A stretch of DNA of 64,000 bases from Nilaparvata lugens (GCF_014356525.2 NC_052511.1:7748559-7812558); one strand, 5' to 3'. Positions 1 through 11,742 are shown, counted from the stretch's first letter. The notes: generated by a model not told the origin, from the letters alone. A program made the numbers and translations.

Positions 1-284
1 CCAATGTGAGGCCCTTCACTGAATCTCAGCTGTTAGCTCTGTATCGGAACGATGAGTTGAAATGTATGCAGAATTGTGTGTCGGAGTTCCTTAGTACTGA
101 ACTGAGAGGGGATACTGTTCTGTGTAGTAGACTGTATGATATGCTGGTGAAATATTTGAGGGCTAGAGGCAAATTGACTGTGAACAACTCGGAGTTGGAT
201 ATCTTGAAGGCTGAGTGCAAGGATTATCAGCATCAACTCTGGTCGTTTCAGTCTGTGACTGTTTCGGAGAGCGGGGAGTGCCAG
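1..284 (+). CDS. EPG5: EPG5-like exon 1 of window (5' end outside)
   Basis: The reading frame has codons starting at positions divisible by 3 and begins NVRPFTESQLLALYRN. It ends with a complete codon (Q) before the donor CAG/GTGAGT, so phase is 0. About 94 codons are visible. The sequence is helical and polar, with no domain I can name. The frame continues directly into exon 2 (ECQ then DGNP). The exon's own acceptor is not in the window. Confidence 0.75.
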
Positions 285-724
285 GTGAGTCTACCTTTTA
301 ACCAATCACTTCAATTAATGTATTTATTTTTCAAATATCAGTAAAGCTGATGAGGTTTTTTCTCACTCATATCCACAGAACAAGATGGTAGTTTACATAG
401 CTAGAGCACAAAGTATAGCATAGCTAGAGGATGAAGTGATTCTAAGTTATTTTTATTGACGTTGTGTTGATTGGTTGACTCAAAACCACGAAATATCAAT
501 TCAAAGTTATACATTATAAGTATACAAACTTATCAAGTTTGAACTAGCCTAGTTGAAATCTATTAATATAAGGTCAAATCTATGGAAAATTTTCAAGATA
601 AGTTAGGTACTCAAATTGAGCTACATGTAGAGAAGAGATGAAATCATTACATAAGGAACAATAATATCGGGGCAAATAAAAGCATAGTTTATATTTATTT
701 ATTGATACACAATTCTTTCAATTG

Positions 725-790
725 ATTGGGGAAGGACCAACTACAGGCGCAGCCCAAAACTGTTTCTTCCCCGAATTTTTATGTATAGGC
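725..790 (+). repeat. Dispersed hairpin module (LINE/SINE tail type)
   Basis: The core contains ACAGGCGCAGCCCAAAACTG flanked by GG and CC runs that can pair. The same core recurs near 12000, 33545, 53705, 55375 (inverted), 57480, 59325 and 62255. It is probably the 3' end of one retroelement family. Confidence 0.55.
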
Positions 791-1083
791 TACACTATAA
801 ATACGGTAGTCCAAAAAGTAGGTTATGTTCCATACACTTTTGAATTCAAGTCCAATTATCAGTCCAAACATTTGAAAAAAGTTCAAATTTAGATTTTTTA
901 CAAACCAAATTTAATAACAAAATAACACTAATTACTTAGAACTGTAAAATAATGTTTAACTTAGAAAATGTTGATTAGGTAACTTACTTTAATTTAAATA
1001 AAAAATAATGGATCTTGAATAAAATCATATCGTTGGTCATGTCAACAAATCAGATAATGTTGATCAAGTCGGTTTATCTATAA

Positions 1084-1280
1084 CTAGCCGTCAGGCTCAC
1101 TTCGCTCGCCATATCCGTCTGGACCCCCGACTGGATCGTCCAAGAATGAGATCAGCAGGCTCGCTTCGCTCGCCTGCATTTTTTCATTTTTATCATATTA
1201 TATTAGGACAATCCAGTCGGGGGTCCAGACTAAACGTCTGGCTAAACAGATATGGCAAGCGAAGCGAGCCTGACGGCTAG
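1084..1280. mobile_element. Palindromic MITE-like element
   Basis: The ends are inverted copies: CTAGCCGTCAGGCTC on the left and GAGCCTGACGGCTAG on the right. An inner pair, GACCCCCGACTGGAT and ATCCAGTCGGGGGTC, extends the fold. A related partial copy lies at about 29603-29715, sharing the GGCTCG(C)..CGCTCGCCTGCATTTT stretch. There is no coding capacity. Confidence 0.75.
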
Positions 1281-1339
1281 TAATATAATATTCCCAGGAT
1301 TGAAGTAGCAGTGCCCAATCAATTTTTCCGCGATAAATG

Positions 1340-1740
1340 CATTTAAATCTTCAACTTGGTGCCAACCTAACAAAATCAACTCAACTTAATGCCAACCTGA
1401 CAAAATTATTAATTTAGTTGCCAGTTAACAACTGTTTCGAAGAGGTACTCTATCTAGATTATAGTTCTATAGTAACATATGATATGGAAATTTCAATTCT
1501 AATTAAGAGATTGGGAGAAGAAGAATATACATGCTAAAAGACGAACTTTAAACCCTTAAAAACAACCCTTAGAGTTGGAATATTGCCAAAAGATTTCTTA
1601 GTGCGCCTCTAAAGGGCCAACTGAACATACCTACCAAATAAGAACATTTTTGGTCCGGTAGATTTTTAGTTATGCGAGTGAGTGAGTGAGTGAGTGAGTG
1701 AGTGCCATTTCGCTTTTATATATATAGATTGCCAGATAAT
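1340..1740 (+). repeat. Dispersed repeat ending in GAGT microsatellite
   Basis: The segment runs from a TGCCAACCT-rich stretch through TTAGTGCGCCTCTAAAGG into GAGT repeats (1676-1704), then CATTTCGC and a short TATA tract. I recognise this as a repeat seen often in insect introns, but cannot name the family. Confidence 0.45.
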
Positions 1741-2165
1741 ACTTCTCATGAGATCCACTGATTGATTGCAGTAGTTCAACAGCTGAACATAATTCTGTCT
1801 CACTCGCATCTTCCGTTATCGACAGAGGACGAAATTATCATCTGTTTTCCCAAGGATGAAAAATTATTATCCTTTTCATGTCATTCAGCGAGTTTTCCCA
1901 GGAATAAGACCATGTGAAATCGAACTTTTATGTCAAGAACCACCTATATTGCAAATTTCATCAAAATCGTTAGAGCAGTTTTCGAGATCCGTTGGACATA
2001 GATACATACCCATATAACCATATACCCATATATCCAAATAAATAATTTGAGGGTTAAGTGTAACAGAGGGCCGACTGCGCCCTAACTTCGCCCTCCCAGG
2101 TATAAAATAAAGGCAGTCATTCTATTCTATTCTAAATATATACAGAAATTGCTTGCTTAATATAA
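1740..2165 (+). repeat. Dispersed repeat, same family as 4290-4660, 56897-57290 and 58741-59135
   Basis: These copies share CGTTAGAGC(A/C)GTTTTCGAG, a TGGAACATAGTAGG-type block and an end reading AGAAATTGCTTGCTTAATAT. The copies at 56897 and 58741 are in the opposite orientation and begin ATTAAGCGAGCAATTTCTG. No reading frame is conserved outside the recently duplicated pair. Confidence 0.55.
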
Positions 2166-2669
2166 TAGGATAAGTAGATTATAAAACGTTAGTTTGTCAA
2201 CCACTTTATCAGCGAACAGTTCCAACCTGTATGTTCCGTCTCAACGTGTAATGGACAGTGGTAAAATTAATTTTTGGAATGTTTTCAAATGTTTTTTCTA
2301 TTACTTTTTCTTCTTAATTAAAAATAAATCAATAATTATCAATGATTGCCAGTCTCATGTTTCAAATACAATGGTTAATCATCAATGCCATAAAATTTAT
2401 TATCATTTCTTTATTAGGTTAAAATAAAATCAAGATGAATTCAATTAATGAGTAGTGAAATGGTGAGCTCACTCAATAGTGAATCTTTTCTCTATCAGTC
2501 TGAATTAATAGTTTTGACTATCAATACCTATAATAGAGTTTGCATTTCTATTCTCAATATTCGATTTGCATTCTGTTTTGAATGTTTCATATTGGAAAAT
2601 GATATCTCTGAATACAGTGTTGAATTAGTAAATATTGATTTGTAATAATACTTGTTCATCTACTTCCAG

Positions 2670-3903
2670 GATGGAAACCCAGTATCCGCTTCACACGAGT
2701 TCAAAATGTCCAAATTCAACCAAACGGCTGCTTCAAAACTCTCTCACAGCCTCTCAGCAATCAAGGAACTAGTCAACGAGTCTTATTCTCTCAACGCATA
2801 CACATGTGAAGCACTCAAACTGCAGATCGACAGCTATGTACAGACGTTAGTTTTGGATTTCGCTTTTCTGCCACAGAATGCACGCGTTAGTATAGGGGAG
2901 GAGCCTCTGCCAGCCTATGGAAGTCACACTGGACAAGATTTGCGACAAGTTATTGCTGAACTTAGGGTAGCAATATCTGTGTTGTTCGCTTTTCAGAGGA
3001 GGAGGATTAAAGATGAGGGGTTTGTGGTACATACAAGGCAATGGTTGACAAAGCTGGTAGCAGTGTTTCTAAGGGTTGCAACCTGGAGGGATCATTTGTA
3101 CCTTTTGAATCACGTCCTAAGATGTCCCGCAGGTGTGGGGAAATGGGGTGCACAGCTGATACAACCTCCCCCACCACCTTACAACTGTACCTACAGCGGA
3201 AAACATCTGGATCACATGGTGGCTACAGCTGCGGTACTTTTGAAACCGGTGGCAGAGCGGGATCAGTTTTTAGCACAGTGGAATGATTCTACCATAATTG
3301 AAGGGGAATCGTTGTGGGTGATTGTTGATTCCGATGGAGAGGATGAACAGGAGGACTTGGCGACCAATGATGTTGTCTCCCGTAACTCTCTGCGGGAAAG
3401 CGATGTTGTCGACATGTTTAACCAGATCCCGTTCGATGATGTTTTCCGACATGTTCTGGGGGTACAACAACGGGACAATGTTGATGTGCATGACACGTCA
3501 ACTCTGGACGAGGGTCAAGTGTTGAAATTGTTCGCTTTTTCAACAGTTCTTGTCAACATTCTTGATACAGGGTTGACAACATATAAAGGAACCCGTTACA
3601 AACAGTTTTCGAAAAGATTAGGACGTCTAGTGAGGCATACAATCCAGTACGCCACGGACCAGTTTCAGACTTTCTGGGGGGTTTGTGTGGAGAGTAGGAG
3701 GGAGCAGGAAAGGGACATGGCAATGCTGGAGAGGTTGCAAGTGGAATATGATGAGCTGCTGTTCAGGGCTGTCAGGTGCCTGCATAATAGCCCGGGCAGA
3801 GTTGCCTGGCAATTTCTGGCCGTATTGCCTTTCTCGCATGCCTCACTGAAGACCCTGTGGCAACTGTTTTTCTATGTACTACAGTATGATGTCAAGCAAC
3901 AAG
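2670..3903 (+). CDS. EPG5: EPG5-like exon 2 (largest exon)
   Basis: The exon follows acceptor TTCCAG and ends before GTGAGA, leaving one base of a split codon (GAT, completed by exon 3). It encodes 411 codons. Conserved-looking blocks are RVATWRDHLYLLNHVLRCPAGVGKW (about residues 138-162), an acidic stretch after WVIVDSDGEDEQED, IPFDDVFRHVLG, KLFAFSTVLVNILDTGLTTYKGTRYKQF and LPFSHASLKTLWQLFFYVLQ. These follow EPG5 order as I recall it. A short proline run (QPPPPP) follows the CPAG block. The open frame extends past both splice sites, but the flanks are intron-like. Confidence 0.85.
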
Positions 3904-4289
3904 GTGAGAATCATTATAGTTCTCTATCTATATAAATAAATAAATCTTTATCCAATGACAAGTACATTACAGAATAACAATAATCGAATATTGAATTCAA
4001 CAAAAATGCATAGTTTACACAGTCAATAAATACAATACCGTTTGCTAAAGAATGAACTTTGTCTGCAAACAGGAACATATCTCATAATTGAAAATAAAAT
4101 CAGGAATTCGCTTAGCATACACACATGAGATATTATAAACTGAAATAATGTGAATAAAATAATAATGATGATAATAATATGAATGCTACCAAATAATAAA
4201 GATAATAAATAATTAAAACCACACACACACACGCGCGCGCGCACCAATGCAACATGGAGCTGTTAAGTCATAGCTTACACCTTCCAACG

Positions 4290-4660
4290 GTGTATATATA
4301 TATTATAATATAAATATCGGGGCACCGAGCTTCGCTCGTTATTTTTATTACAGAAACAATTCTCTAAAATTATCGTGTTTATATTTCACAGCTGGCTATA
4401 CGTCATCTTATGAATTTCGGGGATGCGATATTTTGATTTTTCACATACTCACTTTTTTACTATCCACATCTGTTTCAGCCAAGGATGGATTATCCTTCAA
4501 TGTCGTTCATTGAGTTTTTTCAAGGATGAGACCTAGTGCAGTCGAATCATAAACCTACTATGTTCCAAATTTCGTGAAAATCGTTAGAGCCGTTTTCGAG
4601 ATCCGTTAAACATAAATAACCAGATATATAAATACAGAAATTGCTCGCTTAATATTTATT
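4290..4660 (+). repeat. Dispersed repeat, family of 1740-2165
   Basis: It carries the shared TTAGAGCCGTTTTCGAGATC block and ends AGAAATTGCTCGCTTAATAT. It starts near a short TATA run followed by GGGGCACCGAGCTTCGCTCG. Confidence 0.5.
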
Positions 4661-5094
4661 TATTTAACAAATTTAATAGAGTAAAGAAAATAATTGGCTT
4701 TTACATGTAAGGGATAGGAAATACACGAATGACGCATCATCACGTCTGAACTACTGGACTGATTAACTTGAAATTTTGCATATAGATTCTTAATTAAACG
4801 AGGATGACAGCCTATTCTCAATTCTTCAAGATTTCATCACGTCAAATTTTCAGTTCGTCAAGTTTAAAATGGACCCTTGCGGAGCATGGGTTACCTGGTA
4901 GTTATGAATAAGATCAAATCAATATTTTTTTAATGAAAATTGCAATTTTCAATATGTAATCAATAGGAAAGCGTTTCCCTCATTGATCCGTACTCCAGGG
5001 AAGAGCTCTAAATCTAGCAAACATAACTAGTGAGCCCCCAGGCTGGAGAACTCGCTCAAAATGCCGTTGATATTCTGACAGCTGTTCTATTGAA

Positions 5095-5905
5095 AGCAGT
5101 GGAAAATCTGATGCAACGGATTTTTTGGGGGTTTCTGTGGATCAGGGATTAACATGGTGCTCTCATGTTCAATCTCTTTCTAGGAGATTAAACTCAGCTG
5201 CGTATGCAATGTCCAGGCTCAGGAGGGTATTAGTTCATGAGGCAGTGATCTCTGCTTACTATGAATATTATGAGTCATTACTGTCTTATGGGATATTGCT
5301 GTGGGGAGGATCAAGATTCTCTGCCTCTATCTTCCGTGCTCAAAAGAGAGTCCTAAGAATCATATTTAAAAAGCCACCCCGTTTCTCGTGTAGATCGCTT
5401 TTCAAAGATAATACAATTTTAACGGTTCCTAGTCTCTATTTGTACCATCTGGCAATCTTTGCTTATAAAATGAAAGATGATTGGCTGACAGGTGTGGATG
5501 TTCATCAACACAATACAAGATACAGGGGCTTAGTCAGAGTTGAACAGCACAGGACAGGGTTTTACGAGCACAACCCAAATTACATTGGCAAAAAAGTGTT
5601 TAACTGTTTACCCCAGAATGTTAAAGCTGCCCAAACCCTAAACTCTTTCAAGACTAATCTAAAATGTTGGCTATTAGAGAAATGTTTTTATGAGTGGCGA
5701 AGTATCTTCGATCATTGACTACGTTGCATTAGTTATAAATGTTGTATGGTCTTAGATATAAGTTATTTGTGTTATGATGTACAAAATTGTTCTATTATGT
5801 ACAACATTATTGTGTTTTGTGTATCAATATCTTGTTTTCTCTTTTTTTGTATGACTATTGTCGATATGGTGCTTGTCACTATCCATGACAGTATAATAAA
5901 CCAAT
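5095..5905 (+). pseudogene. 5'-truncated LINE, C-terminal end of ORF2
   Basis: An open frame to 5718 encodes about 200 residues typical of the region after the reverse transcriptase (RT) in jockey/CR1-type non-LTR elements: LGVSVDQGLTWCSHV, then YESLLSYGILLWGG, then a QKRVLRIIFKKPPRFSCRSL block and LYLYHLAIFAYK. It ends at a stop and a 3' UTR with AATAAACCAATAAAAATC. RT and endonuclease are missing, so this is a dead 5' truncation. The clade is not certain. Confidence 0.8.
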
Positions 5906-5911
5906 AAAAAT

Positions 5912-6205
5912 CATGAGAAATACTTCAAGTTGCATTGAGTCCATCTATTATCTATCTGCTATTCAGGCTATCTAGCTATTTATCTATCTGCTATTTAAGC
6001 AGTGGAAATTCATGAGAAATAGTTCTATTTGCATTGAGTCTGTCTATTTATCTATCTGCTATTTAGGCTATCCAGCTATTTATCTATCTGCTATTTAAGC
6101 AGTGGAGATTCATGAGAAATAGTTCTATCTGCATTGAGTCTGTCTATTTATCTATCTGCTATTCAGGCTATCTAGCTATTTATCTATCTGCTATTTATAA
6201 GGTAG
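5912..6205. repeat. 100-bp tandem repeat array (about 2.9 copies)
   Basis: Units begin CATGAGAAATA at 5912, 6011 and 6111, so the period is 99-100 bp. Each unit contains GCATTGAGTC and several CTATTTATCTATCTGCTATT runs. The array starts exactly where the LINE fragment ends, and the first unit's CATGAGAAATA continues from the LINE tail, so the array may have grown from that tail. Confidence 0.75.
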
Positions 6206-6589
6206 ATTTATTTATCTACCTTGGCATAGAGTACCTAATCAATTGCATGCAATTGTAAATCCAGCTGAAAGCTCATTTGTAATGATAAATTGCTACAATT
6301 GCTTCTCTTATGCACTTTCAATTATTAGTGTTTTCCTTTTTTATATCTTAAAAAGAACGAAGGAGTGAGTCAATTTCGTTGGCCATCGAACTTGATCTGT
6401 TTAATAGTTCATAGAATCGTGTGTTAATAATTTGAAGTTGATCGATGAAAGAATTCAAAAGTTATCGTCAAACATACAAACAAAGGGCAACGGCTTGAGC
6501 CTCTAGTCAAAAGTAGGAACTCGCTATGCTCGTTCAATTATTTAAAATTTGTGATTAACATTTCATAAATACAAGTTCTGGAATTGATT

Positions 6590-7424
6590 TTTACTTTCCT
6601 TGCCCTATTACCATAGGTAAGGAAAGTATTGCTTTCCGAAAAAAATTAAGGTACCACAATTTCTAAATTTCTATACGTTTCAAGGTCCCCTGAGTCCAAA
6701 AAACTGGTTTTTGGGTATTGGTCTGGGTGTGTGTGTGTGTGTGTGTGTGTATGAGTGTATGTGCGTCTGTGTACACGATATCTCATCTCCCAATTAACGG
6801 AATGACTTGAAATTTGGAACTTAAGGTCCTTTCACTATAAGGATCCGACACGAACAATTTCGATCTGATGCAACTCAAGATGGCGGATAAAATTGTGAAA
6901 ATTTTCTCAAAAACAGGGTTTTTCGCGATTTTCTCGAAAACGGCTCCAACGATTTTGATCAAATTTATACCTAAAATAGTCATTGATAAGCTTTATCAAC
7001 TGCCACAAGTCTCATATCTGTAAAAATTTTAGGAGCTCCGCCCCATCCATGCAAAGTTTGATTTTTGATTCCCAATTATCAGGCTTCAGATACAATTTAA
7101 ACAAAAAAATCCAAGTGGAGAAGATTGAGCATGAAAATATCTTCAATTAATGTTCAGTAAAATTTTCACCTGAAATTGAAAATAAGCTCGAAATTTGAGA
7201 AGATGCTATTATTTCAATTACAAACTGTTGGCAACTGTTGATTCTATTAAATCATTCACTATGAAGAGATAGCAAACTTCGTGAGTCTCCAGCTTTATTG
7301 TCCTGTCACCAGCTGGCTTGGATCTTTGAATAGTAGACTTGAGATGCACGGGAAAACTAGCGTCAGGTGATAAATTTTCATAACGGCAAGGAAAGTTGTG
7401 TGAGTGCGCCACACCAGATTTTTT
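6590..7424 (+). mobile_element. TE with TTACTTTCCTTGCCCTATTA end (single copy)
   Basis: The left end is TTACTTTCCTTGCCCTATTA and the right end contains CAAGGAAAGTTGTGTGAGTG followed by CCACACCAGATTTT. A GT microsatellite lies at 6727-6752. It is the same family as the two arms of the large inverted repeat at 35323-37516, and an inverted end fragment lies at 7948-8067. No protein is evident, so it is probably non-autonomous. Confidence 0.65.
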
Positions 7425-7746
7425 CTTTTATATATGAGTTCCTATTATCAGAATATTTCATTTCTTGTCACAAGATCGTCTGAATATGAAATGTCACTTC
7501 TACAACAGTACAAAATCGTTCAATCAACAGTACAATACAAATAATCAAACTTTCCGTTTGCAGTGAAGAATTCTCGTTCTTGAAACTGGATTAAATTCCA
7601 CACTTCAATGACTATTTCAAGTTTAATATATGCTGATATCTGTTCAATAATGATGATTATAAATAATTAATTAATTGCCAAATACAAGAAATATCAAGAT
7701 TAATCATACAAGATATTCAAGATTAATCATGAACATTTTCTTGCAG

Positions 7747-7907
7747 ATGATGGACGCTCAGAACCCCAGGAGAGTCTGTTCATTTGGTTAACTGAACTCA
7801 TCGATGCCGAAATCTATTATCTACTTACAACCATTTCGAATATGGCGCTGGCAAGGTCGAAGAATGACTGGTCATTCATTGAAACTGCCACCATTCATTT
7901 ACTGCAG
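7747..7907 (+). CDS. EPG5: EPG5-like exon 3
   Basis: Two bases complete the split codon from exon 2, followed by 53 codons: DDGRSEPQESLFIWLTELID and so on to HLLQ. The acceptor is CTTGCAG. The donor is CAG/GTTGGT. A more canonical-looking GTAAAA four bases further would put exon 4 out of frame with an early stop, so the phase decides for 7907. Confidence 0.8.
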
Positions 7908-7947
7908 GTTGGTAAAATATTAATTTTTGGCAATAATTAATTAAAAA

Positions 7948-8067
7948 ATCACTTTTTTGGACTCAGGGGACCTTGAAACGTATGGAAATTTAGAAATTGG
8001 GGTACCTTAATTTTTTCGGAAAGCAATACTTCCCTTACCTATGGTAATAGTGCAAGGAAAGTAAAAA
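7948..8067 (-). mobile_element. TE end fragment (family of 6590-7424), inverted
   Basis: It reads GGACTCAGGGGACCTTGAAA through to GGAAAGCAATACTTCCCTTA and GCAAGGAAAGTAAAAA, the reverse complement of the left end at 6590. It sits 41 bases after the exon 3 donor, so exon 3 is bracketed by opposed copies. Confidence 0.65.
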
Positions 8068-8094
8068 TCCAGGTTGAACCAACAGGCCGAAGCC

Positions 8095-8188
8095 AGTCTA
8101 TTTCTGTATTTCCATAAGGTCTATAGTTTCAATCAGGTACTTATGGATGAGGATACTGCGTGAGGTCTACTGTTCACACAACTACTAG
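8095..8188 (+). mobile_element. 3' end of Helitron-like repeat
   Basis: It carries TATTTCCATAAGGTCTATAG and ends GAGGTCTACTG...ACTACTAG followed by T, like the full copies at 11055, 15599 (inverted), 31232 and 47744. Confidence 0.6.
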
Positions 8189-8339
8189 TTTAAAAATCAT
8201 TCATTCAATCGTATGGTGCCAATGCCAACATCAGCCTTGAAATTGTTTTTTCTTTTCAGGAAATAAAATAATAATCAGGTCTTAGACCCTCGTCTCTAAA
8301 ACATATAATATCATTTTCAGGCCTAGCCTGAAAATTAAA

Positions 8340-8700
8340 ATATTCAGTTCTTCTTCCAGAGTCACTCATAATTCTATTCTTAGCTGCTTTAACCAGTCTA
8401 CAGCTCTGTTTGTGGCTTCATGCAGCTCTCTTAAGGTGCGTACAGATTTACGCGCCGCGAACATGAGCAATTCACTTTTAATCAGCTGATGCCAAGCTTT
8501 TTATATCTATATCTTATAGCGTTTCTGTAAAAATGCAGATATAGTCAGCTGATTAAAAGTGAATTGCTCATGTGCGCGGCGCGTATATCTGTACGCACCT
8601 TTAGGTCTCCCTCAAAAGAATGGATTGGACACTCAGCAGTTATGTGGCTCATGGTTTGTGTTTGGCCACACTCACACAAATCTGACTACTGTAGGCCCCA
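8340..8700 (-). pseudogene. LINE (RTE/jockey-type) ORF2 C-terminus, split by a MITE
   Basis: On the minus strand the two flanks of the MITE join into one frame: CECGQTQTMSHITAECP, then FEGDL, then RELHEATNRAVDWLKQLRIEL and a stop. A CxC...H...C zinc-like motif, ECP and a final WL..L block are typical of the last residues of LINE ORF2. Only this C-terminal piece is left. Confidence 0.7.
8432..8602. mobile_element. Harbinger-like palindromic MITE with TTA duplication
   Basis: The ends are AGGTGCGTACAGAT and ATCTGTACGCACCT, with a second paired block CGCGCCGCG...CGCGGCGCG and long inner pairing (GAGCAATTCACTTTTAATCA). It is flanked by TTA on both sides, and removing the element plus one TTA restores the LINE frame around it. 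A 3-bp TWA target duplication is typical of PIF/Harbinger. Confidence 0.8.
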
Positions 8701-10032
8701 TCTCTTTCAAAACATTTGAAATAATATAAGCAGTCTAGAATATTGAAAGAATATTTTGATTTGATATGCAATTAAGGGTATGAATTGAGCTTGGAAGAAT
8801 CTTTAATCTAGAATCCTTGAATGTTTCAATTCATATATTTTCAGTCTTGGTAGTTTTGTAGTAGATGTAGCCTATTATTAAATTGTAATGTTGGGTTTCA
8901 ATTTCATTACAAAGAGAACTAATTTTCCAGTGATATCAGATTTTGATCTCCATAACATTTCCTTCTTCAAACTTCTTCATTATTAAAACACAATATTTTT
9001 TAAAATGTATTAATTCAGGGCTTCTTTATTGTATCTATAAAATATAATTATAGTACCCTTTAAAATTAATAAAATAATAAAACAAGAATACAAATTGTAA
9101 CTACTAGTTTCGGTGATATAATTCTATTTTATAAAACACAATATGTTGACTTGACTTCTAAAAATCATTCATTTTTACAAATCCCAGGATTTCAATGCTT
9201 TGTTTTGTAAGAAATAAAAATTTATACTCAGTACAAAATACTAAGTATTGTATTTTTATTTCATCATGGAAAACCCTACAATATATCTGAATACAATATC
9301 AATACATAAAATCAATTCACTTATATGGGCTACTTTATTCAAATTAATAAAAAACAATATAAAAACTTGTAGTACTCTTTATTAAAAACTTGAAAATATT
9401 TTAAAGTTACTACAAGTTTGTATATTGTTTCTTTATTAATATCAATACAATATCTCTGGGTACAACCAATGATTGTAATAGCGAACTGTTATCAAATCGA
9501 CTAGTTGAGATGTTACTTGAAAGTAAATTCCCATCAGAAAGTTTTGGACCATCTACTATAATCTCACATTTCTTGAGATGAAGGATAATTTCAGTAAGAT
9601 TTTTTGAATTGATATTGTGGAATTTCTCCATAATTGAAAAACACTGATTTATTCTTGTCACATCCACATATATTGTGGATAGATGTGGATATGCCAAAAA
9701 TAAACCCGTTCTTACAAAGATAATTTCTGTTCTGATTTAAAATATACAATCTTACTGGTTTTCCCACCAGACTCAAGAATCTTGAAAATGGGTCCCCCAT
9801 CCATTTATCATGAAAAGTGTTCTCAATCTCGTGACTTATTTGTTGCTGTTATGTGTCCCCATTTCATTTATCATAAAAAGTGTTTTCAATCTTGTAACTT
9901 ATTTGTTGCTATTATCTACATTTGAAATGAACATTTAATCATCACTATTCTATTATTTTTAATTGTAACTCATGTGTTGCTATTATCTTTGATATGAACA
10001 TTTACTCAACATTCCTTCTACTATTTTTGCAG

Positions 10033-10167
10033 ATTGGTTTCTTGAATGATACAACTCGCGATGTTTGCTCAAAGTCTGCTAGGATAATGCTTACAAACCT
10101 CACCACCAAACATCCAATGCTCATGTCTGTAATCATCGATAAACTTAAGAAATCATCGTGTGGACCT
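10033..10167 (+). CDS. EPG5: EPG5-like exon 4
   Basis: The exon lies between acceptor TTTTGCAG and donor CCT/GTAAGT, with 45 whole codons, phase 0 at both ends: IGFLNDTTRDVCSKSARIML and so on to KKSSCGP. The block G(F/Y)LN.(S/T)TRD.CSK.A fits the EPG5 family as I remember it. Confidence 0.8.
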
Positions 10168-11054
10168 GTAAGTCATTGAAACTACTATAATTTATTTTAT
10201 CTCTGTTACTGATGCTATAGAAATGAATAGGCCTAGTCTCCTCTAATCACTCCAACCTTCCAATACTGAAGCATTTTGTAAGCTCATATAGTACATAATT
10301 TACTTAAATCTCTGTTATGGATTGTATAGAATCAGTCTAAATATTTTTTTCTCAATATATTGATTGATTCTTTATCACAAATGACAAAGTATTGCCAGGT
10401 CTTGCTAGACCCACACTTGCATACTGGCTCTACATTTTTATGAGAACAAATTAAAAAATTAGCTTAATCAGAACTGAGAATAAGTATAAATATAATATGT
10501 CCGACCTTCTGATGTTGAAGCAGATTTGTAGTTCATAACAGTTTTGAGTGCTAAGTGGAAGGAACTTTGTTATCAATTCGGATCTTAATCTTTCTAAATT
10601 CAAAATTAATTGTTTCAAGTGTTTGTGTTTTGTTTCAATATGGAAGTTGGTGAAGAATTAAAAACTCGCACATAACCTTTATTTGGACAATTTATTTTAT
10701 GAAATTGGGATGAAAAGAAGTTTTAGACTTTAGTCTGTTTCTTTGTCCTTAAGTTGATTGTAAATGATGAATGACTCAAGATTCAAGATTCGTTTATTGT
10801 CAGAATATTAAAACAATAATAACATTATTGTTCATTTTCTACAATCAAGATGCTTCATATTCCGTCTATTTCCATTATAAATCTCGGGGCAGTCAATGTT
10901 GTACTTCAATGTCAATCTATTTACAGTATTTCAGAATACCTTGGTTTTTATGATTCATTATTTGGTGTAAAATCATTATGAACATAACGCAAATATTTGA
11001 ACAATTGGAGTAAGAATTGAGGAATAGAAGTTTCAAATTTCAAATTCAAATAAT

Positions 11055-11573
11055 TGACCGAGCGAAGTGAGGTCTAAGATTCAAGTAGACGGTTTGGCAT
11101 TTCTGTCATTTATAAATATAAATTTTTATATGTTGCGCATTTACGGTGAAACGCGGTAATAGATTTTCATAAAATATGACAGGTATGTTCCTTTTTTAAT
11201 TGCGCGTCGAAGCATATACAAGGTTTTTGGAAATTTTGCATTTCAAGGATAATATAAAAGGAAAATGAGCCTCCTTCATACGCCAACATTAGAGTAAAAA
11301 TCAGACTATAGAATATTATTCATCATAAATCAGCTGTCTAGTGGACTATAATACTATCCGTTCAAAAACATCGAACATCTTGAAAATGTATCATTCCATC
11401 AACGTTAGTAGACAGTTGACTATAAAGCCGCGTTTACACCAAAGTTATTAACAAAATGTTAATAACTTAATCCATATAGATTCTATTGCTGTATTTCCAT
11501 AAGGTCTATGGTTTCAATCAGGTACTTGTGGATGAGAATACTGCGTGAGGTCTACTGTTTACTGAACTACTAG
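11055..11573 (+). mobile_element. Helitron-like repeat, copy A
   Basis: It starts TTGACCGAGCGAAGTGAGG after an A and ends GAACTACTAG before a T. The inner part carries a truncated half of the GCCGCGTTTACACCAAAG MITE that is complete at 31598-31784. No coding sequence. Insertion between A and T with a CTAG 3' end fits rolling-circle elements, but the 5' TC is not present. Confidence 0.6.
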
Positions 11574-11742
11574 TCTTTATTCACACAAGAAAAAAATACA
11601 GCAGCAGAGACAATATATGCATAATGAATATTCCCCACGAAGACATCAAGTCTGGGTGGGGGAATGAGTTCTTTGAACTGTAAATTATATTAACAATAAA
11701 GTTGAAGATTTACAATGAATGATAAAACAATAGAATAAGTTT

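Larger units (their letters stand above)
285..2669 (+). other. Intron 1: repeats, no gene
   Basis: The intron holds a LINE-tail-like hairpin repeat (about 725-790), a palindromic MITE (1084-1280), a dispersed repeat ending in GAGT repeats (about 1340-1740) and a second dispersed repeat (about 1740-2165). The stretches 290-720 and 2170-2669 are AT-rich with only short, unsupported open frames. Confidence 0.6.
3904..7746 (+). other. Intron 2: LINE fragment, tandem array and TEs
   Basis: The intron contains CA/GC dinucleotide runs (4218-4244), a dispersed repeat (4290-4660), another repeat (4728-4900; related, inverted, to about 25565-25770), a LINE 3' fragment (5095-5905), a 100-bp tandem array (5912-6205) and a TE with ACTTTCCTTG ends (6590-7424). 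The stretches 6210-6590 and 7430-7746 show nothing recognisable. Confidence 0.6.
7908..10032 (+). other. Intron 3: TE ends and a MITE nested in a LINE
   Basis: After an inverted TE end (7948-8067) and a Helitron-like 3' end (about 8095-8188) comes an antisense LINE fragment interrupted by a MITE (8340-8700). From 8700 to 10032 the sequence is AT-rich. Minus-strand open frames at 9410-9697 and 9591-9800 look weakly protein-like but match nothing I know. Confidence 0.55.

Noticed and set aside
2194..2645. Short frames just upstream of exon 2
   Set aside because: They lie between a good donor (285) and a good acceptor (2669), are low in complexity and do not match the phase.
9410..9800. Two overlapping minus-strand frames with protein-like composition
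   Set aside because: No recognised motif, AT-rich surroundings, and no second copy in the window. I cannot support a gene call.
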